Shown here piece by piece: positions 19,101 through 26,379 of a stretch of DNA of 39,894 nucleotides. The first letter of the stretch is position 1, and each line of letters begins with the position of its first letter. The position numbers and the translations under genes are program-made. The notes under the pieces were generated by a model. That model was not told the DNA's origin, did not search any database, and worked only from the letters and a program-made list of their open reading frames with translations. Origin of the DNA: Mesostigma viride (lineage: Eukaryota > Streptophyta > Mesostigmatophyceae > Mesostigmatales > Mesostigmataceae); contig RPFO01000107.1 in assembly GCA_009746045.1 (NCBI GenBank), positions 1-39,894 on the forward strand, read 5' to 3'.

Positions 19101-19937
19101 GTTGCCGATACCCTTCCGTCCCACGATCGTAACCGCGTTCGCCGAGTATTGATGATTGCCGCGCGTCTCTGTGGGCGTCACGCCCGATACCTCGAGGGCT
19201 TCGGATTGCACGATGACTTTGTTCAGAGGGTCCAGCCCCGGGGCGACGATCTTCGGGGCCAGCGTGATGGCGGACCCGGCCCCCACGCGCACCTCGCCGC
19301 CCGGGTCTCGATCCGCGGACACGCGCATCTGCTTGTCCGATATGATCTCGAGATCGACGTCGGCCGAATCGATGATACCGCGCCACGGGGTCTTCCCGGT
19401 AGTAGAGAAGTTGCTGCCGTACGCGACACCCATCGCGAACTCTTCGTTGGTTAGGCCATTCTCGACGCGCACGATGATATTGTCGGGAGTCGGCGCGGCG
19501 GCGGTGGGGGCAGCGGTCACCTGACGATGGGCGACGAACCGCGAGTCCTGCACGATGACGTCCTTGGCGGCCGCATACGCCTCGAGCAGGAGATGGCTGT
19601 TCGTGGACTTCACGATTGTGTTGTTCGATTCGGTCGTGTTTGTGTTCTTCGTGTAGTCCCCGACCGCGGCATTGCCGCCGACCGCGGAAAGCGACCCGAG
19701 GACGCGCATGTCACCGTGGATTGTGACCAGGTTGGTGGATGCGCCGGCCGATGGTGGGACGAGGGCGTCGACGGAGTTGCCATTGTACACGTTGGGGACG
19801 AGATTGATCTTCCCGCTCGATACGATCGTGACACCGGAGGTCGAGACGTCCGGGTCGGACTGGATCTCCTCCGTGAACAACTTTTTCATCCGCCCCGTGC
19901 CCATGATGGAGAGCGGTGTGGGGGTGCTAGTGGCCAT
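16119..19937 (-). CDS. Large fibre/LamG-like surface protein, 1272 aa
   Basis: An intact 1272-residue frame. Roughly residues 1-400 are repetitive beta strands of the type found in phage tail-fibre and giant-virus appendage proteins, for example TVSDSSVAIEQ, VNGNVQVDGTLTSVNTTV and LLLNPASGVVKV. From about 400 onwards there are probably three concanavalin-like (LamG) jelly-roll domains. Their signature strands are FVDGTLCITATGNAL, FWYDDVQIPL and IKLYINGFVPAM, each ending in a strand like ILGGDGAAY, AFIRIGN or GIYLGARSP. There is no signal peptide or membrane helix. Ser, Thr and Asn are abundant with many Asn-x-Ser/Thr sites. It probably binds glycans on the host surface or forms part of a fibril. 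Lower GC than its neighbours suggests transfer or distinct selection. Confidence 0.75.
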   Translation of the reverse strand: MATSTPTPLSIMGTGRMKKLFTEEIQSDPDVSTSGVTIVSSGKINLVPNVYNGNSVDALVPPSAGASTNLVTIHGDMRVLGSLSAVGGNAAVGDYTKNTNTTESNNTIVKSTNSHLLLEAYAAAKDVIVQDSRFVAHRQVTAAPTAAAPTPDNIIVRVENGLTNEEFAMGVAYGSNFSTTGKTPWRGIIDSADVDLEIISDKQMRVSADRDPGGEVRVGAGSAITLAPKIVAPGLDPLNKVIVQSEALEVSGVTPTETRGNHQYSANAVTIVGRKGIGNTALTGGNLWITGDTTVSDSSVAIEQVKFVDSRVSTTNPTLALSAATNVSVEKDLVLKSTDGDGGKIATSSGDLLLNPASGVVKVNGNVQVDGTLTSVNTTVSNSVITEKTLSLANTQNTTVASWAFDGNSGTSAPTTKITTGVTMSLDGASIAYGALTLSVAGAKGTAAYTDGFPKNSESYEVTFNLAYTGVPFNSGTRRLFSYGTTVVNWTSTGTIQVVNGVTATSTLTPFSMTAGTTTRKKITLRRVSRTPTSLSTLEVFVDGTLCITATGNALANHNLGTNSDLILGGDGAAYTVPLSVDDVRIESVTAPTNDLADGAGILVAGDGQINSKVADRSITWKKNAGQELGDQYGSYWHIKGGQLMFSRMIDSTLRKAPGTNVLLSSLPTKSTTGTTTEPHYWRLSAPTGSGPYQTADIGGGTPLVPLQYTASGASSTFLGEWFNRDSTNPTSVANFGSGTATNFTLPSGGEPVGGAVSLPAASGANTRFVQMVDYNPTGTFGNGYGHFTIEAKVKSSVANQLTNFLIFTVGDDASGPVRVAIISSVHNLTNPHLILTTDNGGGSSDDKNLYVPYSALSAAFAAASTTYTGNPNDGAYHVYRLYRKDVNFGTTSDPTQLFSFWYDDVQIPLTVGSNGLFLSPNAPLYNPQITGARAFIRIGNTTRTATAQAAVLDYVRYMNGQATVTPAGAPNHSGGFFQTMYGNPGYVTSYYSANGINRAGTGLMVVGVVKPITSFAATGGVYTSDGAAMTAPFLCGVAGSTNTNVDMVELLTIGNIATAGQYVSVWAWRGGRILIFNGTSYNQTANAVSTSTSEFVLGIHIESTPIAGEIKLYINGFVPAMAGWRTITGNVTGAGNVSTLSLSATASQRGIYLGARSPWTSGGTFNTAFKNWRIVDTTNPSMTSTQIGNMQLYRYADEYDSEPLAVTYGFRIGDDETLQIVKTQGSSTGDTLFGNPVPASDDVAGTSLTKNTLGVIGVAAPNVVLELMNKV

Positions 19938-20101
19938 GTTGGAATATTCTAGTTACACGCGGAGAAAATTGTTTTATTAGGATAACGAATCAACGCGGTC
20001 GGTCACCGGGGATCCAAGTTGTCGCTGATAGCGCATTAGCCGACACGACACGACGCTGACAAAATTATTTCTACGGAAACATCATACAGTCAACAGTCGC
20101 C

Positions 20102-20359
20102 ATGAGATGCAAGAGCAAGACGGCCGCGCACGGCGGTCGATGCAAGAACACGGCGAGGGCCGGGCGGGTCACGTGCGCCGCCCATGCACGCAAGACGCGC
20201 ACCGCGAGCCACGAAGCCGCGAGTTTCCGATCGTTCATCCGCGGAATTTTCCGACGCGGACGATCTCGCCACCCCCTCCTTGGGCGTTCTGGTCCTCCTC
20301 CGAAGTCCGCGGAGGCGACCCCAGCCGCTACCGCCGTCACCGCGGCGGGTCCGAGTTAA
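20102..20359 (+). CDS. Small zinc-motif protein, 85 aa
   Basis: The N-terminus has Cys-x(8)-GGRCKN-x(10)-C-x-x-H (residues 3-28, ending TCAAHARK), the same small Cys/His motif found in four proteins of this window. The remainder is basic, then Pro and Ala-rich. Proteins consisting of little else than this motif occur in giant viruses and phages, and resemble the domain called DUF5763. It may bind zinc. Its role is unknown. The ATG follows a 160-base gap after the divergent surface-protein gene. Confidence 0.6.
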   Translation: MRCKSKTAAHGGRCKNTARAGRVTCAAHARKTRTASHEAASFRSFIRGIFRRGRSRHPLLGRSGPPPKSAEATPAATAVTAAGPS

Positions 20360-20383
20360 TATCCCAAATCGTTTTATGACACG

Positions 20384-20617
20384 ATGAGTTTCTTCCTGGC
20401 GGTGCTACTCGTCCTCGCCGGACTCTACTTCAGTCTAGCCTACGTGTCCGTGCTCGTCGGAGGCCAGATCCCCGACCTTCTCAAGATGCTTCTGGCGCCC
20501 GCGACCGGCTCCCTCGCCCTCTTGGGCGTCAAGTCCGCCTGGCGGCAACGCTCGCGATCGAACGGCGTCGACGTCGATCACCACGACGCGAGGAGACCGC
20601 GGGCGACAGGTAACTGA
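20384..20617 (+). CDS. Small membrane protein, 77 aa
   Basis: A hydrophobic N-terminal segment (FFLAVLLVLAGLYFSLAYVSVLVGG, residues 3-27) forms one transmembrane helix or signal anchor. A second weaker hydrophobic region is LLAPATGSLALLGV, and the C-terminus is basic. Its last part overlaps the convergent gene at 20435-20929, so one of the two ends may be wrong by a base shift. Confidence 0.5.
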   Translation: MSFFLAVLLVLAGLYFSLAYVSVLVGGQIPDLLKMLLAPATGSLALLGVKSAWRQRSRSNGVDVDHHDARRPRATGN

Positions 20618-20929
20618 CCGCAACACACGAGACGGGATGCGGACGGCTTGGCGCACGACCGCGTTCGCGATCATGAGCAGAGCCAACCACGTCATGAACG
20701 TCCGCACGACGACGTGCACGCTCTCGAATCGGCTGTCGATGACGTCGCGACAATGGCCGGGGTTGTTGTCCCAGATGTCCGACGTCGTCCTCGTCATGGC
20801 CGCGCAGATGTCGCTCTCCTTCATGCTCATCCAGAACCCGAACGCGCCGACAGTCGGCCCCTTCATGAACAGCTCCCGCAAAGGGCGCGTGACCAGCCAG
20901 TCGTACGCCTTCGAGACCAGCAGAGACAT
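20435..20929 (-). CDS. Conserved NCLDV small protein with membrane segment
   Basis: The first 100 residues (start MSLLVSKAYDWLV) include GAFGFWMSMKESDICAAMT and DIWDNNPGHCRDVIDSRF, a pattern I associate with a short protein shared by many giant viruses, with two conserved Cys. A hydrophobic helix TFMTWLALLMIANAVV follows. After about residue 115 the sequence becomes basic and then low-complexity and overlaps the gene on the other strand by 183 bases. The true stop is probably near 20580 after a missed base. Function unknown. Confidence 0.55.
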   Translation of the reverse strand: MSLLVSKAYDWLVTRPLRELFMKGPTVGAFGFWMSMKESDICAAMTRTTSDIWDNNPGHCRDVIDSRFESVHVVVRTFMTWLALLMIANAVVRQAVRIPSRVLRSVTCRPRSPRVVVIDVDAVRSRALPPGGLDAQEGEGAGRGRQKHLEKVGDLASDEHGHVG

Positions 20930-20961
20930 GGCCCACTTACCCTACGATCTCCCTTCGAAAA

Positions 20962-21509
20962 CTATTTGAACCGGATCAGGAACCGTCTGCGGGTAATGAC
21001 CTTGGGACGCACGATCGACCCGAGGTCGGCCGCGCGGCACCGCTTCCTCGTCCGCTTGACCACGGTCACGCGGATGGCGCGCCCGTTGTTGTGGTGGCAC
21101 TTGGGCAGCTCCCCGCGAATCTCCGCGATGTTGCGCACGGCGTAGTCCACGACCCCGTTCGTGATCGCCCATCGGAAGAAGTTCATCTGTCCCGGGGTCG
21201 TCTGCACGACGCGGTCGCCGTGGGCGAGGGGGTCTTCTTCCGACGCGCGAAAGGGTCGAACATCTTCTTCGAGTAAAAGTCCAGATGTTCGCGGTAGGAC
21301 ATGTACAGGTTGAAGGGGGCGTTCTCGACCGGCGTAAGGTACTCGACGTTGTGGATCCTCGCGTAGTTCGTCACGAGCCACTCCAACACGCGCAGGGAGA
21401 CGAGCTCGTTCTTCGGCTCCGACTCCTTGTGTCCGCAGATCCCGAACAGCACGTCAAAGTGCCGCGCGTCCCCGAAGAAACGCACGAGCGAACGCTCCAA
21501 CAACTCCAT
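20962..21509 (-). CDS. Conserved NCLDV hypothetical protein (one frameshift)
   Basis: About 182 residues, with one base missing near 21230. The start MELLERSL is about 40 bases from an AAAATTT element on the minus strand. Conserved segments are LVTNYARIHNVEY, REHLDFYSKKMFDPFARR and, after the shift, TTPGQMNFFRWAITNGVVDY followed by a basic C-terminal tail. The paired phrases on FDPFxRR and QxNFFxWAIxNxVxDY are found in a protein widespread in mimi-like and phycodna-like viruses, of unknown role. No catalytic signature is visible. The basic tail could bind nucleic acid. Confidence 0.65.
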
Positions 21510-21611
21510 GACCTCCGCTCGTCCCGAATCGTCCTCCTTTCCGCCCCCAAACAAATTTTCTCCCGAGAACGCGCGCGTAACGGGGACCGAAAAAAAGCGC
21601 ACGGTGCTAGT

Positions 21612-22427
21612 ATGGCCGCGTTTCTCCCCGTCCCTCTCGTCCTGCCGCGCGATGCGTCTCCCCGCGAGACCCGCGACGTCTTGCGTTCCGTCGAGGGCGT
21701 GTGTCGCTACCACGACCTCCCTCGCCCCTTTATCAAGGTGGTGAACAAGACCAAAGACCTCGTGGCCGAGCTCGGGAACGACGACTACGTCGTGACGGAA
21801 TTGCGGAAGGGCGAGTACTGTCTCCTGGCGTTGGTCCGCGTTCGCGGCGGTCGTACGGTCTGCGCGATCGTGCACGGGGATCGGAACGTGTCGATCGTAC
21901 GGATGCCGCCTTTCAAGACCAAACTGTTCAAGGGCACCGTCGCGGCCGGAGTGCTCGGAAGGGACCCTCTGGGCCGTTCCGTGTTCTACGTGCACGACTG
22001 TCTCGCGTTCGCGCGTCACTCATTATTGCATCGCCCGTTCTTGGACAGGATGGAGTACGCGAGGCAGTTGGCGGACATGAACTTTCCGAGTGTGGGAAGT
22101 TATTACATTCATACGTTTATTAAGTGCCTGTCGTTCTTGGAAAGCAACGCGGATCACAGGGGCATGGAGAGTCACAACATGCTGTTCCTTCCCCGCGGAG
22201 CCCCGTCTCACATGTCCTACGTGGCGGGGGGCGTTCCTATCCTGTTGGAGAACAAGTCGGGGGACGTTGAGGACCGGGGCTTCCTCACTCGTCCCTCGCG
22301 CCCTTCCGGCTTCTCGCTCTTTTCCCTGTCGCCGCCTTCGTGGGGTCGTACGATACCAAGTACGCCAGTCGCAGCGCGGCCGTCGTCATGGCTGACTCCC
22401 TTTTGGCTCCGGACTCCGGCGTTGTAG
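21612..22427 (+). CDS. mRNA capping guanylyltransferase-like protein, probably inactive
   Basis: A 271-residue frame whose motif order fits a nucleotidyltransferase of the capping-enzyme/ligase fold. Residues around 60-76 (YVVTELRKGEYCLLAL) occupy motif I, where KxDG is expected. FKGTVAAGVL occupies motif IIIa, where the usual form ends Asp-Gly-Glu. FYVHDCLAFARHSLLHRPFLDRM matches the following strand and helix, and NMLFLPRGAP and LLENK stand where motifs IV and V belong. The nucleophilic Lys and the metal-binding Glu both seem absent, so it is probably a structural or regulatory relative. The frame overlaps the primase tail. One missing G near 22262 would end it at 22270, just before the primase stop. 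Confidence 0.6.
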   Translation: MAAFLPVPLVLPRDASPRETRDVLRSVEGVCRYHDLPRPFIKVVNKTKDLVAELGNDDYVVTELRKGEYCLLALVRVRGGRTVCAIVHGDRNVSIVRMPPFKTKLFKGTVAAGVLGRDPLGRSVFYVHDCLAFARHSLLHRPFLDRMEYARQLADMNFPSVGSYYIHTFIKCLSFLESNADHRGMESHNMLFLPRGAPSHMSYVAGGVPILLENKSGDVEDRGFLTRPSRPSGFSLFSLSPPSWGRTIPSTPVAARPSSWLTPFWLRTPAL

Positions 22428-23711
22428 TCGAGAACAGGCGCACCGACACCTCGTACGGGATCGGACTCGGCTCCGACCGGAACCCGCGACATTCGTCGTC
22501 GAAACAGCGTTGGAACACGCCGTTGCGAGTGATCTCGAACCACACGTTGTTGTTGGCGTGGGCGCGGTCCACGTTTTTGCAGACGTGCGAGCGACTCCAG
22601 ACCCAGTAGACGCTCGACTGCCCTTCGCCCTCCTTGAACACGTTGCTGATGGGGATCCCGCGGAGCGCCTCCTTGACGGCCGCGTACAGCCGTCCGTCTC
22701 GCGGCAGCGCGTTGCCGTTGTGAGGCGACGCGTGGGACGTGCGGACCTGGGGTACGCGGTCCCGTCCTTTCCGCGCACCCGGGAGCTCGACGAGCTTGGC
22801 GTCGTAGTACGGCGGGGGCACGAGTTCCACGGGTTCCTTGATGACCTCGTCGTACGTGCGGACGGACGTCAGGAACAATTGCTCCAACGCAGTGCGCTGG
22901 CCGCTCTCCTCCGCGACGTTGCCGTCCCCGTCGAGCTCGCGCAAGTACGTGTACGGTCGCTTCTCGTGGATCTTGCCGTAGGTACACCCGCACTCCCTCC
23001 GTATCTTGCGTTTGCCGTCGCAGAACACGCAGGGACACGCCCCCGTCGACGAGCCCCCTTGCACCCGCCCTCGATCTCTTTCTCCAGCTTGCGCAGTTTC
23101 TCGGGGCACACGGTGCAGCGGACGCATTTGAACGAGAACAGCATGCGCAGGCCGTTGTCCATCATGACCGAAGGGTCCACGACGGCGTTCCACGAGTTCC
23201 CCGTCCTGTCTCCGAACGCCTCGTGGAGTTTGCATAGGATGTACCCCCTGAGTTGCAGCGCCCTCGCCTTGTTGATCGGGACGCCGGGCCAGTGCAAGTG
23301 GAACCCCGTCTTGATTTTCCCGTCCGGTTTCCTCTTCGTGGGCGCGCTGCAGATCACCATCATGAAGTCCGTGTCCTCGCGCTCCGTCACGGTCTCCTTG
23401 ACGGCCGCGTGGATCAAGGGGATCCACTTGTCGAGGATCTCGTCCGTCAGGTCGACGTCGTCCTCGCAGTCCAGGTCGAGGAAGAAGGGGAACAGGGGGA
23501 ACGATTTCTGCTCGACGATGAAGTTGGGTCGGCCCGCCTTCGCGTCGCTGGCGATGAGTTTGTAGAACGCGGGCAGGTCCTCGTGGTCGACCACCGCCCG
23601 CCCGCCCTCGAACCCGTCTAGCAGCAGATGGGTGTACTTCTCTCCCGGCTGGACGAAACAATCCCTCTCCTTGAGCCAGTTCGTGGCCGCGGTGCCTCTC
23701 CACGGACCCAT
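22285..23711 (-). CDS. Archaeo-eukaryotic primase of NCLDV/herpes UL52 type (one frameshift)
   Basis: About 475 residues, with one missing base near 23060. The catalytic core shows FFLDLDCED (Asp79 and Asp81 as the metal-binding pair), GFHLHW (His138/140) and DPSVMMDNGLRM (Asp179, Arg189), the motif trio of archaeo-eukaryotic primases. Past the shift, paired Cys (CPCVFCDGKRK, ECGCTYG) may bind zinc. The C-terminal NNNVWFEITRNGVFQRCFDDECRGF matches the zinc element of UL52-type primases. It makes RNA primers and would work with the D5 helicase, encoded separately at 35.2 kb. The start MGPWRGT lies 42 bases from a TATATA shared with the divergent adenosyltransferase gene. Confidence 0.88.
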
Positions 23712-23750
23712 GGTCGTCGTCCAGAGAGAGGACTTTTTCTTCTCGCGAGG

Positions 23751-23762
23751 CGAATATATACC
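23751..23762. promoter_or_regulatory. Shared TATA element, primase/adenosyltransferase
   Basis: AATATATA lies nine bases before the adenosyltransferase ATG on the plus strand and 42 bases before the primase ATG on the minus strand. It may serve both genes, which would tie cobalamin processing to the replication programme. Confidence 0.5.
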
Positions 23763-23768
23763 CTCCCA

Positions 23769-24345
23769 ATGCCGATCTACACCCGACACGGCGATCTGGG
23801 GAAGACCCGACTCTTCACGGGCGACGTCGTCGACAAGTTCGACTCGTACGTGGAGGCTGTCGGCGATGTGGACGAACTGAACTCGGCCATCGGATTGGCC
23901 AGGGTGTTTTGTAGGAATCAGCGGATCAAGCAGGAGATCCTGCCGTTCCTACAGAAACGGCTCCTGGACGTCGGATCTGCCTGTCGACTCCATCCGACGG
24001 CCAACCGCACCGGAACCGTTTCGATCCGGAAGGACAGTGCGTGAGGACGCTCGAGTCGTGGATCGACATGATGGACGAAGACCTGTCGCCGTTACGGAAC
24101 TTCGTGCTCCCGGGCGGGGACGGGGAGGCGAACTCGTGCTTGCACCTGGCCCGCTCCGTGTGCCGCCGCGCCGAACGATCCGTGGCGTTCCTCGCCTCGA
24201 CGCACGAGGGACGCGTCGACGCGCCGTCCTGTCGTTCATGAACCGCATGTCCGACCTGCTGTTCGTGTGCGCGAGGATGGAGGCCGACGCGTCGGAAGTG
24301 CGTTACAAAAAGGGGCAGGCGAACGAAGTTATTTTCAAACCATAG
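23769..24345 (+). CDS. pduO: ATP:cob(I)alamin adenosyltransferase, PduO type (two frameshifts)
   Basis: This enzyme transfers the adenosyl group of ATP to cob(I)alamin to make adenosylcobalamin. The N-terminus [15 protein letters not shown] is the ATP-binding TRxGDxGxTxL motif, followed by [15 protein letters not shown]. The middle shows [10 protein letters not shown] and FVLPGG, then [15 protein letters not shown] with the catalytic RRAER, and the end shows [13 protein letters not shown]. All landmarks are present in the correct order. One base is missing at about 24042 and one at about 24228. The corrected length is 192 residues, the usual size. It is divergent from the primase and shares its TATA motif. 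The class II ribonucleotide reductase in this window needs exactly this product. Confidence 0.95.
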
Positions 24346-24358
24346 TCTGAAGGACGAA

Positions 24359-25086
24359 ATGGCATCCGAAATCGAACCGGAGAAACCGTTAAGGGTCCAC
24401 GTCCCGGGCCGACTCGATAGCAGCCCTCCCCCCGGGCTGTACAAGTCAGAGGACCGAGAGGAGGAAGAGTGCGTCGTCCGAGAGAGCACGTACGATTCGA
24501 GTGACAAAGGGAGCGGGGGGACTTCCGACCCGGAGCGCCTGTGGACCTCGAAAATCGAGCGCCTGGTGTTCGCGTGGGGCCAGAAGGCCGTCGCGTATCG
24601 CCAGATGCACGAGATGGCGTCGACCCGCGCCATGTTCTTTTACAATCTGTTGGGCATTCCCACGATCGTATTGTCGGCGACTGCGGGCACGCTCGCGTTC
24701 AGCGGGAGAAAGTTCCCAACGTGAACATGGATATGTGCGTGGGGGCCGCGAGCATGCTCGTGAGCGCCCTTTCCGGAATACAAAACTTTTTGCATTTCTC
24801 TCAAAAATCCGAGCAACACAAACAAATGGTCCACAAATTCGCGGCGTTCTACCACACCGTGGACGCCGAGTTGACGAAACACAGGAAGCACCGCATGAAC
24901 CCGTTCGACTTTCTGCAGGTGTTGCGACTCGATCTAGACCGGCTCGTGTCCGACGGGCCGACCATCCCGCCGAGCATCCGGAAAAAACACGAGAAGACAC
25001 TCGAAGTGCGGAGGTGTCGGCGCAACTCGGATGAGACGGAGATCATCATCAGCGTGAAGGAGGAGGAGCGGATGGCGATTGTTTAA
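24359..25086 (+). CDS. SLATT-like two-helix membrane protein (one frameshift)
   Basis: About 242 residues, one base missing near 24715. An acidic 60-residue N-terminus precedes WGQKAVAYRQMHEMAS. Two adjacent hydrophobic helices follow (FFYNLLGIPTIVLSATAGTL and MCVGAASMLVSALSGIQNFL), then HFSQKSEQHKQMVHKFAAFY, a long helix and a basic segment ending in DETEIIISVKEE. This order, two membrane helices followed by a long helix starting with conserved Glu-His, is the SLATT pattern known from bacterial conflict systems and found repeatedly in giant viruses. It may form a membrane pore or scaffold. The function here is unproven. Confidence 0.65.
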
Positions 25087-25123
25087 AATTGTAGAAGTAC
25101 TTATTGTACGGAGCGCGGACGAC

Positions 25124-25309
25124 ATGCGCGGTCTCTCGGTGATCGTTTATTTCTTCGTCACCTACGTGTTGCTGGTCTTCCGGCCGCGGTGTATGTTCCA
25201 GGAGAACGGACGCCCGCTGCCCTTCGGAATCGGGACCAATCAGACGCTGTTGCCCTTTTGGATCGTCGCCCTCCTAGCGGCGCTTTACACTCGCTTGCTC
25301 GCGGAATAA
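25124..25309 (+). CDS. Small conserved NCLDV membrane protein, 61 aa
   Basis: Residues 3-18 (GLSVIVYFFVTYVLLVF) and 43-58 (LLPFWIVALLAALYTRLL) are two membrane helices joined by RPRCMFQENGRPLPFGIGTNQT. The Phe-Arg-Pro then Gly-x-Pro-x-Phe-Gly-x-Gly loop is typical of a tiny protein present in many phycodna-like and mimi-like genomes. Function unknown, probably in the virion membrane. Confidence 0.65.
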   Translation: MRGLSVIVYFFVTYVLLVFRPRCMFQENGRPLPFGIGTNQTLLPFWIVALLAALYTRLLAE

Positions 25310-25311
25310 GG

Positions 25312-25556
25312 ATGGACACTCTCGAACTGCCGTGTTTCGACCCGTCCAGCGAACTGGAGGAGGCGTACGTCGGAGACGATCTGCCGGACGCCTTTGAGAG
25401 TCACTACCGCGACGACCTGCTGAACCTGTACCTCGCCTTCGCGAGATGGCGAGCGCGTCCGGTCTCCCCTTCTTCCGCGACGCGACGTTCTCCAAGTTTT
25501 GCGATTTCGTGAAGTCGACGAGCACGCGCGAGAATATTCCTCCCCCTCTTTACTAG
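25312..25556 (+). CDS. Small conserved protein, 81 aa (one frameshift)
   Basis: The ATG begins two bases after the preceding stop. The first frame gives an acidic start (DTLELPCFD) and ESHYRDDLLNLYLAFAR. One base seems missing near 25445, after which ASGLPFFRDATFSKFCDFVK leads to the stop at 25554-25556. The HYRDDL and GLPFF-x(5)-F-x-x-FCDFVK phrases look conserved among NCLDVs. No enzyme motif. It is tightly packed with both neighbours, suggesting joint transcription. Confidence 0.55.
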
Positions 25557-25561
25557 AAAGG

Positions 25562-26362
25562 ATGGACTCTCTCGTCCGAGGGCGTTTCGGGAACCCGCGC
25601 AACGTGATCACGCTCAATCGCGTCCCTCCGATCTTGAACCCGCTCATCAACGAACAGCCGCCGGCCGTGCTGTCTCCCGTCGACGAGGTCATCGTAACGC
25701 CCGTGGGCCCCTCTCTCCTGGTCATCCCCCGCTCTATCATGGAACAGCACGAGGTCGTCCACGTGGTCGGGAACAGCATCACGTATTGTCCCTACACGGG
25801 ATGCGCGGCCGCGTACCCGCTCCCGTACAGCACCACCGGGCTGGTGTACAACAGCAACGTCCTCTTGTACGACCACACGGACGGGTCGCTCCTCTGCCAG
25901 CTCCTGGGGATGTACGTGAAGGGTCCGAAGCGCGGGGTGATGATCCCGAGGACGCCGGCGATCGTGTGTCCGTACACGGCGGTGACGTCCCTCTCCCGCC
26001 CCGAGACGACCTTCGGGGACTTGAGGGGGTACGGGGCGAACGTGTCCTACGTCCACGGGTCTCCGACGGACGGGGGATACGATTGGACGGACAAGTACGC
26101 GGAATACAGGGATTCGAGAGACGTAAAGTTCCCGGTCGCCGCGCCGTTCCGTCCTAGTGGCCGCGTGCATCCCAAGGATCTGGGATACGTGGACCTGTGG
26201 GACGACTCAAAGGAGTTCGTGCCCGGCCGGCCGGCGTCGTTCGGCGACATGACGGCGCTCTTGTCTCAGCGCCACTTCCCGGTTTCGATGTTCGCGTTCG
26301 CCCACTCGGCGTTCGAGCGCGAGTTGCGGGAACTCGACCCCCCGACGCGGTTCCCCATTTAA
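25562..26362 (+). CDS. DUF3179-like protein
   Basis: An intact 266-residue frame. After 55 residues without clear features, VVHVVGNSITYCPYTGCAAAY matches the DUF3179 signature that starts with Thr-Tyr-Cys-Pro and a second Cys. It continues NSNVLLYDHTDGSLLCQLLGMYVKG, the domain's Asp-x-x-Thr/Asp-x-Ser-Leu-x-x-Gln core, then LSRPETTFGDLRGYG, VSYVHGSP and RVHPKDLGYV in the family order. DUF3179 proteins are mainly bacterial and archaeal. Their function is unknown to me, though the conserved Cys and Asp residues suggest a redox or metal role. No signal peptide is seen, unlike many cellular members. I did not expect this domain in a eukaryotic virus. Confidence 0.7.
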   Translation: MDSLVRGRFGNPRNVITLNRVPPILNPLINEQPPAVLSPVDEVIVTPVGPSLLVIPRSIMEQHEVVHVVGNSITYCPYTGCAAAYPLPYSTTGLVYNSNVLLYDHTDGSLLCQLLGMYVKGPKRGVMIPRTPAIVCPYTAVTSLSRPETTFGDLRGYGANVSYVHGSPTDGGYDWTDKYAEYRDSRDVKFPVAAPFRPSGRVHPKDLGYVDLWDDSKEFVPGRPASFGDMTALLSQRHFPVSMFAFAHSAFERELRELDPPTRFPI

Positions 26363-26379
26363 TCTGCGCGTACTTTATA

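Noticed and set aside
16119-19937. Prophage origin for the large fibre-like protein
   Set aside because: No phage tail, capsid or lysis genes lie nearby, and fibre-like and LamG domains also occur in giant-virus surface proteins.
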